From Moraxellaceae bacterium (GTDB lineage: Bacteria; Pseudomonadota; Gammaproteobacteria; Pseudomonadales; Moraxellaceae): 27,760 nucleotides of DNA. The notes under the pieces were generated by a model. The model was not told the DNA's origin and did no database searches. It saw only the letters and a program-made list of their open reading frames with translations. The DNA is taken from the NCBI GenBank assembly GCA_030684415.1, contig JAUXNL010000608.1, positions 1 to 27,760 of the forward strand, in the 5' to 3' direction. A program made the translations under genes and the position numbers. This document shows positions 1 through 7,091 of this stretch, one piece after another. Each line of letters opens with the position of its first letter. The stretch's first letter is position 1.

Positions 1-2
1 AC

Positions 3-737
3 AGCGATGGCGATGGCATCAGTGATGCGGTTGAAGGTTTGGCCGATAGCGATGGCGATGGCCTGCTCGACTACCTCGACGCGATTGCCTTGCCCGAGCT
101 CATGGTGCTGGCCAACAGTGATCTCTTGCGCACCTTGGCGACCGATACCGGCTTGCAGTTGCTCGCGGGCCGTGTGGCCGCCGCACAGCAGTCGGGCGGC
201 GTGCTGATTACCGAAGCCATGTTGTTGGCGCTCGGCCTGCCCACCGACGCCGATTTTGCGCCGCTCGGCATCATTGCCGACTTCGGCGTGAACGGGCTGA
301 CGACTGGCAACCGCGTGGCGCAAGTGGTGCTGCCGCTGCCGGTGGCGCTGCCGCCGGCGGCCACCTGGCGTTATCTCGGCCGTGATGGCCGCTGGTACAC
401 CTTTGCGGTGCGCGGTGGCGATGCCCTGCATTCCGCACCGTCCGTGAATGGCCAGTGCCCGACGACCGATTCGCCGCTGTGGCAAGCCGGCTTGCAAACG
501 GGCCATGACTGCGTGCGCCTGACCATTACCGATGGCGGCGCGAATGATGTCGACGGCATCGCCGACGGCATCATTGCCGAAACCGCGAGTGCGCCAGCGG
601 TTGCGCGCCGCTTGCCCGACACGGGCGGTACACCGACACAGAGCCAGAGTGGCGGGGGCTCGGCAGATGTGCTCTTGCTCGTGCTGCTCATGCTCACACT
701 GGGAATGCGCCGCGCGCGCCGCAAGGAGTGGAACTGA
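3..737 (+). CDS. 3' end of secreted protein with TSP3-like repeats, choice-of-anchor U-like domain and C-terminal sorting tail
   Basis: The frame is open from the window edge, so the N-terminus is missing; 244 residues remain. The first 25 residues carry two SDGDG/D-type calcium-binding repeats of the thrombospondin type 3 kind. The segment around HDCVRLTITDGGANDVDG resembles the 'choice-of-anchor U' domain found just before surface-sorting signals. The C-terminus has a Gly/Ser stretch (SGGGS), a hydrophobic helix (VLLLVLLMLTLGM) and a basic cluster (RRARRK). This tripartite layout is like GlyGly-CTERM/PEP-CTERM-like tails that are cleaved during export. The inferred role is a cell-surface or outer-membrane-associated protein; no enzymatic domain is visible. 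The stop codon overlaps the start of the next gene (TGATG), which indicates translational coupling. Family assignment of the tail is by pattern only; JDVT-CTERM is an alternative. Confidence 0.75.
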   Translation, partial: SDGDGISDAVEGLADSDGDGLLDYLDAIALPELMVLANSDLLRTLATDTGLQLLAGRVAAAQQSGGVLITEAMLLALGLPTDADFAPLGIIADFGVNGLTTGNRVAQVVLPLPVALPPAATWRYLGRDGRWYTFAVRGGDALHSAPSVNGQCPTTDSPLWQAGLQTGHDCVRLTITDGGANDVDGIADGIIAETASAPAVARRLPDTGGTPTQSQSGGGSADVLLLVLLMLTLGMRRARRKEWN

Positions 738-1711
738 TGCAAGGATGCAAGAGCGCGCGCGCCAGGCTGGCCGCGCTGAGGCTGTTGGAAGTGTCGAGAG
801 CATCAAGAGCATCAAGAGTGTTGCGAGTGTCGGGCGTGCTGGGGTTGTTGATGCTGACCGGTGCCGCCCACGCGGACGGTAAAGGCGCCATCCGCTGGTT
901 GGTGGATGGCGAAGTCGGTCTTTTTTCCGACAGCAACTTAAGCCGTGCCGAACGCGAGCGCGACCGCATCGCCGACGAAGGTGCGCTGGTGTCGGCAGGC
1001 GTGGTCATGCGTCTCGTGCCCAGTTTCAAGACCGCGCTCAATCTGCGCGCGTTTGCCGAAACCGAGCATCTGGCCACAGCCTCGTCGCTTGCGCGCACCA
1101 GCTTCGGCGGCCAAGCGATTTTTCGCGGCCAGACACGGCTCGGTTTTACCGCCCCGGTGTATCAGGTGATTGCCACCGTGCAGCAGGATGACTACGCGGT
1201 GGATCAGCGCGACAGCACGGTGACCACGCTGCAAGGCCTGGTGCAGCGTCGCTTCAATAGCAGCATCACCTTCAATGCGGGTGTGGAAGTGCAGCAGCGA
1301 AAATCCGACGGCACGGTGTTCGATAACGAACAAGCCCGTGTTTTCGGCAATATCGATTACGCCGTCGGCGAGCATCTCAGCCTGTACGGTGTGTACAGCT
1401 TTACCAGTGGCGATACGTTTTCGTCCGCCCAACTGGTGTTCTGCAACGGCACGCCCGCGACCGACATTTTCGGCCTGATTTCCGCCGCCCAAGCGCTCGA
1501 GCCGGACGAGGCCTTCAATACCGATTTCTGCGGCAGCTGGATTGCCTACAAGCTCGGCGCTACCACGCAATCGCTGTTGTTCGGTGCCAATTACGGTTTC
1601 AACCACAATCTTTCCGCCGACATCTCCGTGCAACAGGTGGAGGTGTCTGCCGATGGCGGTAACCAGTACGAGCGCACGATCATCCGCGCCGGTTTGCTGG
1701 GGAGGTTCTGA
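737..1711 (+). CDS. outer-membrane beta-barrel protein, unknown substrate
   Basis: The protein has 324 residues. It has a long positively charged N-terminus rich in Arg/Ser (RASRASRVLRV), a hydrophobic stretch and a probable signal-peptidase site at GAAHA. The mature part has alternating polar/hydrophobic strands rich in Tyr, Phe and Gln, and it ends in RF, the terminal aromatic signature of outer-membrane barrels. ATG at 737 is preferred over the in-frame GTG at 728 because AAGGAG at 723-728 is correctly spaced for it and it overlaps the upstream stop. Two well-separated Cys residues (FCNG, DFCG) may form an extracellular-loop disulfide. It lies between a surface-sorted protein and a heme lipoprotein, so it may be their outer-membrane partner. 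I do not recognise the specific family. Confidence 0.75.
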   Translation: MQGCKSARARLAALRLLEVSRASRASRVLRVSGVLGLLMLTGAAHADGKGAIRWLVDGEVGLFSDSNLSRAERERDRIADEGALVSAGVVMRLVPSFKTALNLRAFAETEHLATASSLARTSFGGQAIFRGQTRLGFTAPVYQVIATVQQDDYAVDQRDSTVTTLQGLVQRRFNSSITFNAGVEVQQRKSDGTVFDNEQARVFGNIDYAVGEHLSLYGVYSFTSGDTFSSAQLVFCNGTPATDIFGLISAAQALEPDEAFNTDFCGSWIAYKLGATTQSLLFGANYGFNHNLSADISVQQVEVSADGGNQYERTIIRAGLLGRF

Positions 1712-1713
1712 AC

Positions 1714-3945
1714 ATGCGCCTGCTACGATACGTATCCCCGCTTGCACTGCTGGCGCTGGCCGGCTGCTTTGGTGGCGACGACACCGACATCAAACCCACG
1801 CCGATCAGTGTGGCGACACCCGATTCGTTTCTGACCTATCCCAACCGGCAGGCCGCATTGGCCGCCGGTGAGTACCGCATTGTGGTGGCCACGGATGTGC
1901 CAGGGCAGAGCGGCAGTTACCAGCTCACCATTACCCGCGACGACGGCAGCACCGAGCAAATTGCTGGCAACTGGACATCCTCCGGTGGCCCCAGCGCCAC
2001 GGCCGCGGGCAATCCCGATCATGTATTGGTGCTCGCCCGCGCAGGCGGTATTCGCATCGAGCTGAGTTCCGCCGTCAACGGCCTCCTGTATTTGCTGCGC
2101 GATGGCATGGTGGTGGAGGAAGACACCAGCAGTGGCGCTGGCGGTAGCGCGCTCATCAACAAGCCGCTCAGCCTGGTCAGCTCCGCCGCCTACGGCAATG
2201 CCTATTACGCCGCGGTCGACCCCACCAATGAACGCACCACACTCGACGACTGGAAACAGAAAAACGGATTTGCCGCCGGCCACGACACCCATGTCGTGTT
2301 CCGCGACGCCTTCGATCTGGGCTACGGCCGCGACATGTACGCGCGCCGCAACACCGACGGCCGTATTGCCATTTTTGTCGGCAATTACGTGGTGCGTGTG
2401 GTGCCCGGCAGCAGCACGAATTACGGCCCCATCAATGTCGAGGCCGCCATCGCGCAAGACAAACGCTATTTCATCGGCACCAATGCCATCGAGTTCAGCC
2501 CGGCCAACCAGGACGGCCCGAACCCGAATGGCAGCATCATGATCACCAAGTTCTTCACCTTCGATGCCAGCGGCAAGCGCATTGCCTCCGCCGACCTCGA
2601 CGGACGAGGCGTCAAGCACATGCCCGGCATGTGCTGGGCCTGCCATGGCGGCCAGCCACTGCCGCTGGAGCCGGACGGCAGTTTTTCCGCGCAGTCGCTG
2701 CGCTCCGCCAAGCTCAACCTGCTCGATGTGCCGCTACTCGAATATTCCGCGCAACACGGCTTTCGCCGCAGCGAACTCGAAGCCGGCCTCAAACGCTTGA
2801 ACCAGTACGTGGCCGAGTCCTACAGCGTCATGGGCGCCCGCGACATCAGCAACACCGACATCAACGCCGGGCAATGGAACTCCGCTTTTGCCGAAGACCT
2901 GGCTGCCGAACGGTATCCCGGCGGCAGCAGTACGCACGACGACACCGCCGTGCCCCCGGGCTGGCAGGAAAAAACCGGCCGCCCGGCTGGCGTTTCCAAC
3001 TTGTTCAAGAAAGTCATCGAGCCGCACTGCATTGCCTGCCATTCCTTGCAAGGCACCACCGTGGGCGAGGGCATCGAAGTCAGCTCCGGCAGCGTGAATG
3101 TCAGCCTTGCCAACGCCATCAATTTTTCGTCTTACGAAAAATTCATCAGCTTCCGCCCGCGCATCATCGATTACGTTTACCGGCGCGGCATCATGCCGAT
3201 GTCCTTGCGCAATTTTGAGCGCTTCTGGCGCGAGCCCGACCAAGGGCCTGCGTTGCTCGCCGCCTACCTGCACGAGCCCACGCTGTTTGACGCCGCCGGC
3301 AAAGTGATTCCGCCCGGCTACCCGGTAGCCAAACCCGGCACCGACCGCCGCGTGAAAACGCAATTGGTGGGCGGCCAGCCGGTGGTGCAGCTTGACGGCA
3401 CTGCCAGCCTGTTTGCCGCCAGCCAAGAGTGGGCCATCGTGTCGGCCCCTGCCGGTGCTGCGCTCAGCAATCCGCTGGTGCTGCGCCCACGCCTCACGGC
3501 GCCCACCGACGGCAACTATGTACTGTCGCTCACCGTGCGTAATGAACGCGGCAGCGACACCCGCCAGATCACGCTCACCGTCGACAGCACGCTGGCAAAA
3601 TCCCCCGACCAGCTCACGTTTGAAGACGATGTCCTGCCCCTGCTCGAAACCTACGGCAGCAGCACCTGCATCAGTTGCCACAGCGCCGGCGGTGCGGCCG
3701 GCGCGTATCAAGGCATTCCCATGACCTGGACGCGTGATGCTGGCCTCTATAAGCGCGTGCGCGAGCGCATCGACCTCATCGAGCCGGAAAACAGCCGCCT
3801 GCTCATCAAGCCCACGAGCCTCAATCATGGTGGCGGCAAGCTGATCGACGTGACCGTGCCGGCCGACAAGGCGGCCTACGACACCATCGTCAGCTGGATC
3901 CGCGCCGGCGCTGTTTGCGGCAGCGACGCCAGCATCGGCTGCTGA
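1714..3945 (+). CDS. tri-heme c-type cytochrome lipoprotein
   Basis: The protein has 743 residues. The lipobox LALAGC places the lipidated Cys at residue 18, followed by FGGDD, so it is an exported lipoprotein. Three CxxCH heme-attachment motifs are visible: CWACH near residue 307, CIACH near 439 and CISCH near 652. GIMPM near 494 is a plausible axial-Met segment for the middle heme. A beta-rich stretch at about 550-630 (QLDGTAS...YVLSLTVRNERGSDTRQITLTVDS) resembles a PKD-like domain between hemes 2 and 3. GGGGAGG at 1699-1705 gives a strong ribosome-binding site, two bases after the upstream stop. The likely role is electron transfer or a heme enzyme at the outer membrane or periplasm; the substrate is unknown. 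Heme attachment is inferred from motifs. Confidence 0.85.
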   Translation: MRLLRYVSPLALLALAGCFGGDDTDIKPTPISVATPDSFLTYPNRQAALAAGEYRIVVATDVPGQSGSYQLTITRDDGSTEQIAGNWTSSGGPSATAAGNPDHVLVLARAGGIRIELSSAVNGLLYLLRDGMVVEEDTSSGAGGSALINKPLSLVSSAAYGNAYYAAVDPTNERTTLDDWKQKNGFAAGHDTHVVFRDAFDLGYGRDMYARRNTDGRIAIFVGNYVVRVVPGSSTNYGPINVEAAIAQDKRYFIGTNAIEFSPANQDGPNPNGSIMITKFFTFDASGKRIASADLDGRGVKHMPGMCWACHGGQPLPLEPDGSFSAQSLRSAKLNLLDVPLLEYSAQHGFRRSELEAGLKRLNQYVAESYSVMGARDISNTDINAGQWNSAFAEDLAAERYPGGSSTHDDTAVPPGWQEKTGRPAGVSNLFKKVIEPHCIACHSLQGTTVGEGIEVSSGSVNVSLANAINFSSYEKFISFRPRIIDYVYRRGIMPMSLRNFERFWREPDQGPALLAAYLHEPTLFDAAGKVIPPGYPVAKPGTDRRVKTQLVGGQPVVQLDGTASLFAASQEWAIVSAPAGAALSNPLVLRPRLTAPTDGNYVLSLTVRNERGSDTRQITLTVDSTLAKSPDQLTFEDDVLPLLETYGSSTCISCHSAGGAAGAYQGIPMTWTRDAGLYKRVRERIDLIEPENSRLLIKPTSLNHGGGKLIDVTVPADKAAYDTIVSWIRAGAVCGSDASIGC

Positions 3946-3966
3946 TGCGGGTGACGGCGCTGCGAT

Positions 3967-4003
3967 AGTGATGTGCGACACAGGGAATGTGTCGCACATC
4001 ACT
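3967..4003 (+). terminator. perfect 16-bp inverted repeat after the cytochrome operon
   Basis: The arms 3967-3982 and 3988-4003 (AGTGATGTGCGACACA and its exact complement) enclose a 5-base loop. It sits 22 bases after the cytochrome stop codon. The following bases are only moderately T-rich, so it could be a terminator or an mRNA-stabilising hairpin. Confidence 0.7.
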
Positions 4004-4435
4004 CAGCTTTCGTTCTGCTGCTGCATAAAATAACGGAAATGCTGGAGAGTTTTTCAGGCAAGCCATGACGCTATATGAAATTCATGATATCGGGCAGTGA
4101 TGCATGAGTAATCCTCCCCGCCCGACATCGGCATGCGCCAGCATCTTTACCGTCCCGTCAGCTTTTCTCGGGGCATATAGGTGCGGAATTTCTCTATGTA
4201 TCTGCGCTTGACTAAAGTGTTCAGCTCGCGCAGGAATCAGGCGCTACGGACAACCGCGGAAGCTTAAGTAAGTGATTAAAATGACTCCGCGCCCTTTTCT
4301 GATTCCTATTTTCCCTTTGCTTCGTATTCATTAACGAGTTTGGCGCTAAGAAATGATGTGGTCAGCGCTTGGACTGTAGATCCAGTGTCTGATTTTTTTC
4401 CTTTTTGTGGATGAACAACTGTCAGGGTATAGCAG
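4004..4435. other. non-coding stretch upstream of the membrane-protein gene
   Basis: I see no convincing gene here. It becomes more AT-rich than the preceding operon from about 4260 onward, and it carries one copy of the IS-related 55-bp repeat (4196-4250). On the minus strand the repeat runs into a short open stretch ending at a TAA near 4160, which is too short and unsupported to call. The last 60 bases include T-rich runs and CAGGGT at 4423-4428, the probable ribosome-binding site for the gene at 4436. Confidence 0.5.
4196..4250. repeat. direct repeat copy A (IS3-related, 55 bp)
   Basis: This copy matches 4935-4989 at 49 of 55 positions, and all six differences are transitions. In the second copy the same segment covers the 3' end of an IS3-type orfA on the minus strand, so this is a shorter remnant of the same element. 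The similarity fades after 4250. Confidence 0.8.
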
Positions 4436-4954
4436 ATGAAATCAAGCAATGAAAAGTGGGCGGATATCGACAAAAAGCCATCACGACTTCAGGCGGCGTT
4501 TGTCTTTTTTCTGGGCGTAATTGGCGTGCTTTTTCTGGTATTCGTTATTTTGGCTGGTGTAATGTATATTGTTGAAGGAAAACAAGTGGGGTTCGAACAT
4601 TTTTTCATTCTCGGAGCCGCACTTTTTCTGATGACGGTTTTGATAGTTTCTTTGGCGCGTATAGCCAGAGGGAATGCCAGGCCGGCAACTCCCTCGGAGC
4701 TTCTTTCGATGGGTAATTTCTTTTTTTATAGTGGAGTGATTCTTTGTCTATCTTCCGTAGGGCTCGCCGTTGGCAGCATGATTGGTGGAGGTGAGTCATC
4801 ATCGGGGTTTGATCCATCATCATTGACGCTCTCTGTGGTTGGCTTGGTGGGAGTGTTTAGGGGGAAGTTCGTGTTGGCGTTGGCAAGAAGCCGCCTGGAG
4901 CAAGAAAAGACTTCGTCTGTACCATCTGGCGATGATGTGTCTGCACCTGACTAA
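4436..4954 (+). CDS. hypothetical four-helix inner-membrane protein
   Basis: The protein has 172 residues with four predicted transmembrane segments at about 20-46, 56-77, 93-116 and 130-150. The N-terminus is short and charged, and the C-terminal tail is hydrophilic (RSRLEQEKTSSVPSGDD). I do not recognise the family. The gene is clearly richer in A/T than its neighbours, which suggests a different origin. CAGGGT at 4423-4428 gives a correctly spaced ribosome-binding site for the ATG. The last few codons and the stop lie inside the second copy of the IS-related repeat (4935-4989), so the present C-terminus may have been created by that insertion or recombination. Confidence 0.6.
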   Translation: MKSSNEKWADIDKKPSRLQAAFVFFLGVIGVLFLVFVILAGVMYIVEGKQVGFEHFFILGAALFLMTVLIVSLARIARGNARPATPSELLSMGNFFFYSGVILCLSSVGLAVGSMIGGGESSSGFDPSSLTLSVVGLVGVFRGKFVLALARSRLEQEKTSSVPSGDDVSAPD

Positions 4955-4989
4955 GGTGTTCAGCTTGCGCAGGAGTCAGGCGCTACGGA
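4935..4989. repeat. direct repeat copy B (IS3-related, 55 bp)
   Basis: This is the second copy of the 55-bp repeat. It spans the 3' end of the preceding membrane-protein gene, including its stop, and the 3' end of the minus-strand orfA remnant. Both copies are in the same orientation and bracket about 685 bp. Confidence 0.8.
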
Positions 4990-5152
4990 TCACCTGGGCG
5001 GAAAAAGTGCTGGCCACCTTCAGGACTTCATTGGCCCGCTTCAGTTCGCGGATCTCGCGCTCCAGTTGCTTGATGCGGGCATCAGTGGCCGGTGCATTGG
5101 GGGCCGCAGACGCAGTGGTCTTACGAATCCAGTTGTTCAGGGTCGGGGTCAT
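4976..5152 (-). pseudogene. IS3-family transposase OrfA fragment (C-terminal part)
   Basis: The minus strand encodes 58 residues from an ATG at 5152. It contains TLNNWIRKTT (end of the helix-turn-helix), then the leucine-zipper segment IKQLEREIRELKRANEVLKV and the ending ASTFSAQ. This matches the C-terminal half of IS3-group OrfA proteins (usual form RANEILKxASAFFAQAELD), which are about 90-110 residues long. The N-terminal recognition half is absent upstream of 5152, the conserved FFAQAELD ending has decayed, and no orfB follows. It is therefore a dead remnant, not a functional transposase. Confidence 0.8.
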
Positions 5153-5234
5153 TTATTAAAACTTGGGCCTAAGCTCGAGTAGGGCGTGTTGGCGAGGCGT
5201 AACTCTCCGGATGCTTTGCTCTTTAGCTGCTAAA

Positions 5235-5271
5235 AACAAGACCACCCAGATAACTGGGCGGTGTTGTTTTT
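5235..5271. terminator. bidirectional intrinsic terminator downstream of the toxin gene
   Basis: The arms 5235-5249 and 5254-5268 pair with two mismatches around an ATAA loop. A T-run follows the stem on each strand (TTTTT at 5267-5271 on plus; the A-run at 5232-5236 on minus). It sits 22 bases beyond the stop of the minus-strand ParE-like gene. Confidence 0.75.
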
Positions 5272-5292
5272 GGTGTCTGATTTATTTGCGGC

Positions 5293-5592
5293 TCACTGTT
5301 CGCGCGGAATCTCATCCGGCTGCAAGTCGCGGCGCTTGTGGATGATGGCGAGAACTTCAATGTGCGAGGGCTTGATCTCATACAGAATACGGTAGGAGTA
5401 GAGCGGAATCTCACGCACGGTGTCTTCGTTCAACTCCGACGCCATGCGCCCGAGGCGGGGCAGTCCATCAAGGCCGATGGTTTTACTGACCAGCGCTTCT
5501 GACACCCGCTTGGCATAGAACGGTGAATCTTGCGCGATGTAATCGTGAATGTGGCGAAGTTGGGCCAGTGCGTGATCGGTCCACTTCACCAT
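5293..5592 (-). CDS. ParE/RelE-superfamily toxin of a type II toxin-antitoxin pair
   Basis: The protein has 99 residues, the usual size for this family. The N-terminal pattern VKWTDHALAQLRHIHDYIAQDSP, the mid-protein GLPRLGRMASEL and the ending SYRILYEIKPSHIEVLAIIHKRRDL match the ParE plan: two helices followed by a beta-sheet with a conserved Arg near YRILYE and a C-terminal H-x-R. The family blocks either DNA gyrase (ParE) or translation (RelE); the sequence fits ParE better, but the target is inferred. The ATG overlaps the end of the antitoxin gene by 7 bases (ATGGTGA), so translation is coupled. A hairpin terminator follows. Confidence 0.85.
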   Translation of the reverse strand: MVKWTDHALAQLRHIHDYIAQDSPFYAKRVSEALVSKTIGLDGLPRLGRMASELNEDTVREIPLYSYRILYEIKPSHIEVLAIIHKRRDLQPDEIPREQ

Positions 5593-5771
5593 GTCTGAAT
5601 ATCTCGCAGCACCTGTTCAGCGGGCGTGGTCTTGCCTTCTTCGGCATCCTTCTGGCCACGCCGGATATTCTCCAGCACATAGAGCCGGTACATGATCTCT
5701 TCCATGTCGGCGGTATCCGGCAGGCGCTGGATGGCATCAATGGCTTCCTGTTTGGCGGTATACAGTTGCAT
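5586..5771 (-). CDS. antitoxin of the ParE-like pair
   Basis: The protein has 61 residues, is strongly helical and acidic/basic mixed, and immediately precedes and overlaps the toxin gene. The pattern LPDTADMEEIMYRLYVLENIRRG...EGKTTPAEQV is typical of short antitoxins that pair with ParE-like toxins. These wrap around the toxin through the C-terminal helices and may lack a separate DNA-binding domain. AGAGGAA upstream gives a good ribosome-binding site, 14 bases after the previous gene. It resembles the 57-aa product encoded at 5995-6168 along its whole length. Confidence 0.8.
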   Translation of the reverse strand: MQLYTAKQEAIDAIQRLPDTADMEEIMYRLYVLENIRRGQKDAEEGKTTPAEQVLRDIQTW

Positions 5772-5785
5772 GGGATATTCCTCTT

Positions 5786-5998
5786 TTAGCCGCTGACGGC
5801 ATTTTGGGTTTGCTGAGCGCTGGCCGACAAGCGATTGGCGGTGTGCTTGAGAATCAGGCGTTCCAGCAGTTCACCGGCGACGTTGCGCTCGGCGGGCGTG
5901 AAATCCTTCAGGGTTTCAGGGCGTAACCGTAAATCCTCATCCGGCCCGCGTGCATCGACGCTAAACACCTGCGAACCCATGCCAACACTCAGCCTCAC
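5786..5998 (-). CDS. hypothetical 70-aa protein coupled to an antitoxin-like gene
   Basis: I do not recognise this protein. It begins with GTG, which overlaps the stop of the upstream 57-aa gene in a GTGA, and AAGGAA lies about 8 bases before it inside that gene. The N-terminal third is beta-like (LSVGMGSQVFSVDARG), a charged middle follows (PDEDLRLRPETLKDFTPAERN), and then a helix (VAGELLERLILKHTANRLSAS). It has no ParE, RelE or HicA signature. Its place (antitoxin-like gene first, overlapping partner second) mirrors the adjacent true toxin-antitoxin pair, so it may be a partner or effector; that is inference. Confidence 0.5.
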   Translation of the reverse strand: MRLSVGMGSQVFSVDARGPDEDLRLRPETLKDFTPAERNVAGELLERLILKHTANRLSASAQQTQNAVSG

Positions 5999-6168
5999 AG
6001 CGATCTTCCTTTCATGGCTTCTTGTGATGTCACTTTCCCTTTCTTAGCCGCTTGCAGCGAGCGTTCCAGCTTCTGGCGTAAGTAGAGCGCATGCATGGCA
6101 TCATCGAAGGTGGCCTGCTCGGGCAGGTGGTCGGCGATATCGTGAATGATCTGTTTGACGGTCTGCAT
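5995..6168 (-). CDS. small antitoxin-like protein (57 aa), paralogue of the 5586-5771 antitoxin
   Basis: ATG at 6168 is preceded by GAGGGA at a spacing of about 9, and the frame runs 57 codons to a TGA at 5995. The product aligns with the neighbouring antitoxin: MQ..KQ at the start, LP-(D/E)-x-A and a following acidic residue, M-x-x-LY, then (E/D/K)-G-K-x-T-x-x-E near the end. It is first in a four-gene minus-strand run (57 aa, 70 aa, 61 aa, 99 aa). The alignment and coupling support a real gene; neutralisation of any toxin is inferred. Confidence 0.65.
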   Translation of the reverse strand: MQTVKQIIHDIADHLPEQATFDDAMHALYLRQKLERSLQAAKKGKVTSQEAMKGRSL

Positions 6169-6523
6169 GGGCCTGTTTCCCTCGGTTGGCCGTTTGAGTT
6201 GCTTGAACTCATTAAGCCATTACATCGTATTCGTGGTCCAGCCAAGGCGGGCATGCCCGGGAGGCTGGATGTGATTGATCCACGATCATTCCTTGCATGA
6301 GAGCCTGCACTCGGAGCTGACACTGTAGGATGCCGTCGACGATGGAATGACCGCTTCAGGGAGCGCATCATGCAGGGGTTCGGGTGATGCTCAATCCGCC
6401 TGCCAGCCGCGGCCGTCCACTCAAGCAAGCCCAAGCCGACTGGTTTGGCGTAACGCATCGCCATGCTCGGCGGCGTCAGTACCAGCGTGCGCGGCATTTC
6501 CCCCTGGCGATGCCGCGCCGCAC
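6169..6523. other. gene-poor 355-bp stretch upstream of the toxin-antitoxin cluster
   Basis: No supported gene is present. The long minus-strand frame across this region has Arg/Pro/Ser-rich composition typical of an antisense shadow. A 28-codon minus-strand frame at 6212-6298 ends in LDHEYDVMA, which looks like a possible protein C-terminus and may be a remnant. The promoter of the small-gene cluster should lie near 6170-6250, but no clear -35/-10 pair stands out. Confidence 0.4.
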
Positions 6524-7081
6524 TCACGCCGGCGGATGCCGCTGGCGCCACAACACTTCCGTTCCGCCATTCTCCCGCGCCAGTGTGCGCGCCAGCACGA
6601 ACAGATAATCCGAAAGCCGGTTCAGGTATTGCAGGCCGGTGTCGTTCACGGGCTCTTGCTGGCCCAGCGTGTACACGCGGCGTTCGGCGCGCCGGCAGAC
6701 GGTACGTGCAACGTGCGCTGTGGCGGCGGCACGGTTGCCGCCGGGCAGGATGAAATCCTTCAGCGGCGGCAGCGTGGCGTTGAGCGCGTCAATCGCGGTT
6801 TCAGTTTCTTCAATGGCGGCGGCCTTCAGCAGGGTGTAGCCCGGAATGCACAGCTCGCCTCCTAAATCGAACAGGTCTTGTTGCACCGCCTCCAGAAAAT
6901 CCTGCGCGGCATGCGCGCCGTCGAGCTCGGCGCGCAGCAGACCGATCTGTGCGTTGAGCTCGTCGACGGTGCCGTAGGCTTCTACGCGCAGGTGGTTCTT
7001 GGCGACGCGGCTGCCGTCGCCAAGGCCGGTGCTGCCGTCGTCACCGGTGCGCGTGTAGATTTTCGAGAGGCGGTGGCCCAT
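6524..7081 (-). CDS. PduO-type ATP:cob(I)alamin adenosyltransferase
   Basis: The protein has 185 residues, the normal length for the family. It transfers the adenosyl group of ATP to reduced corrinoid, making adenosylcobalamin in the cytoplasm. The N-terminal ATP-binding segment IYTRTGDDGSTGLGDGSRV, the following AYGTVDELNAQIG, FILPGGNRAAATAHVARTVCRRAER and the C-terminal YLNRLSDYLFVLAR are all hallmark motifs. It starts 10 bases after the stop of the BtuB-like receptor, so both are under the cobalamin riboswitch upstream of that gene. Salvage of imported cobalamin is the obvious role, since no corrin-ring biosynthesis gene is in the window. Confidence 0.93.
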   Translation of the reverse strand: MGHRLSKIYTRTGDDGSTGLGDGSRVAKNHLRVEAYGTVDELNAQIGLLRAELDGAHAAQDFLEAVQQDLFDLGGELCIPGYTLLKAAAIEETETAIDALNATLPPLKDFILPGGNRAAATAHVARTVCRRAERRVYTLGQQEPVNDTGLQYLNRLSDYLFVLARTLARENGGTEVLWRQRHPPA

Positions 7082-7091
7082 GTCGGTGTCC

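Noticed and set aside
4196..4989. The 55-bp repeats as integron attC sites around a gene cassette
   Set aside because: The GTTRRRY/RYYYAAC core boxes and the attC-like palindrome are missing, and one copy clearly encodes the end of an IS3 OrfA.
5163..5345. 60-codon plus-strand frame over the terminator and toxin 3' end
   Set aside because: It runs through a hairpin terminator and antisense to the toxin gene, with no ribosome site.
6212..6298. 28-codon minus-strand frame ending LDHEYDVMA
   Set aside because: Too short, no strong ribosome site and no recognisable family; mentioned only as a possible remnant.
6030..6551. 173-codon minus-strand frame
   Set aside because: Composition is Ser/Arg/Pro-rich, there is no family resemblance, and it overlaps the better-supported 57-aa gene in another frame.
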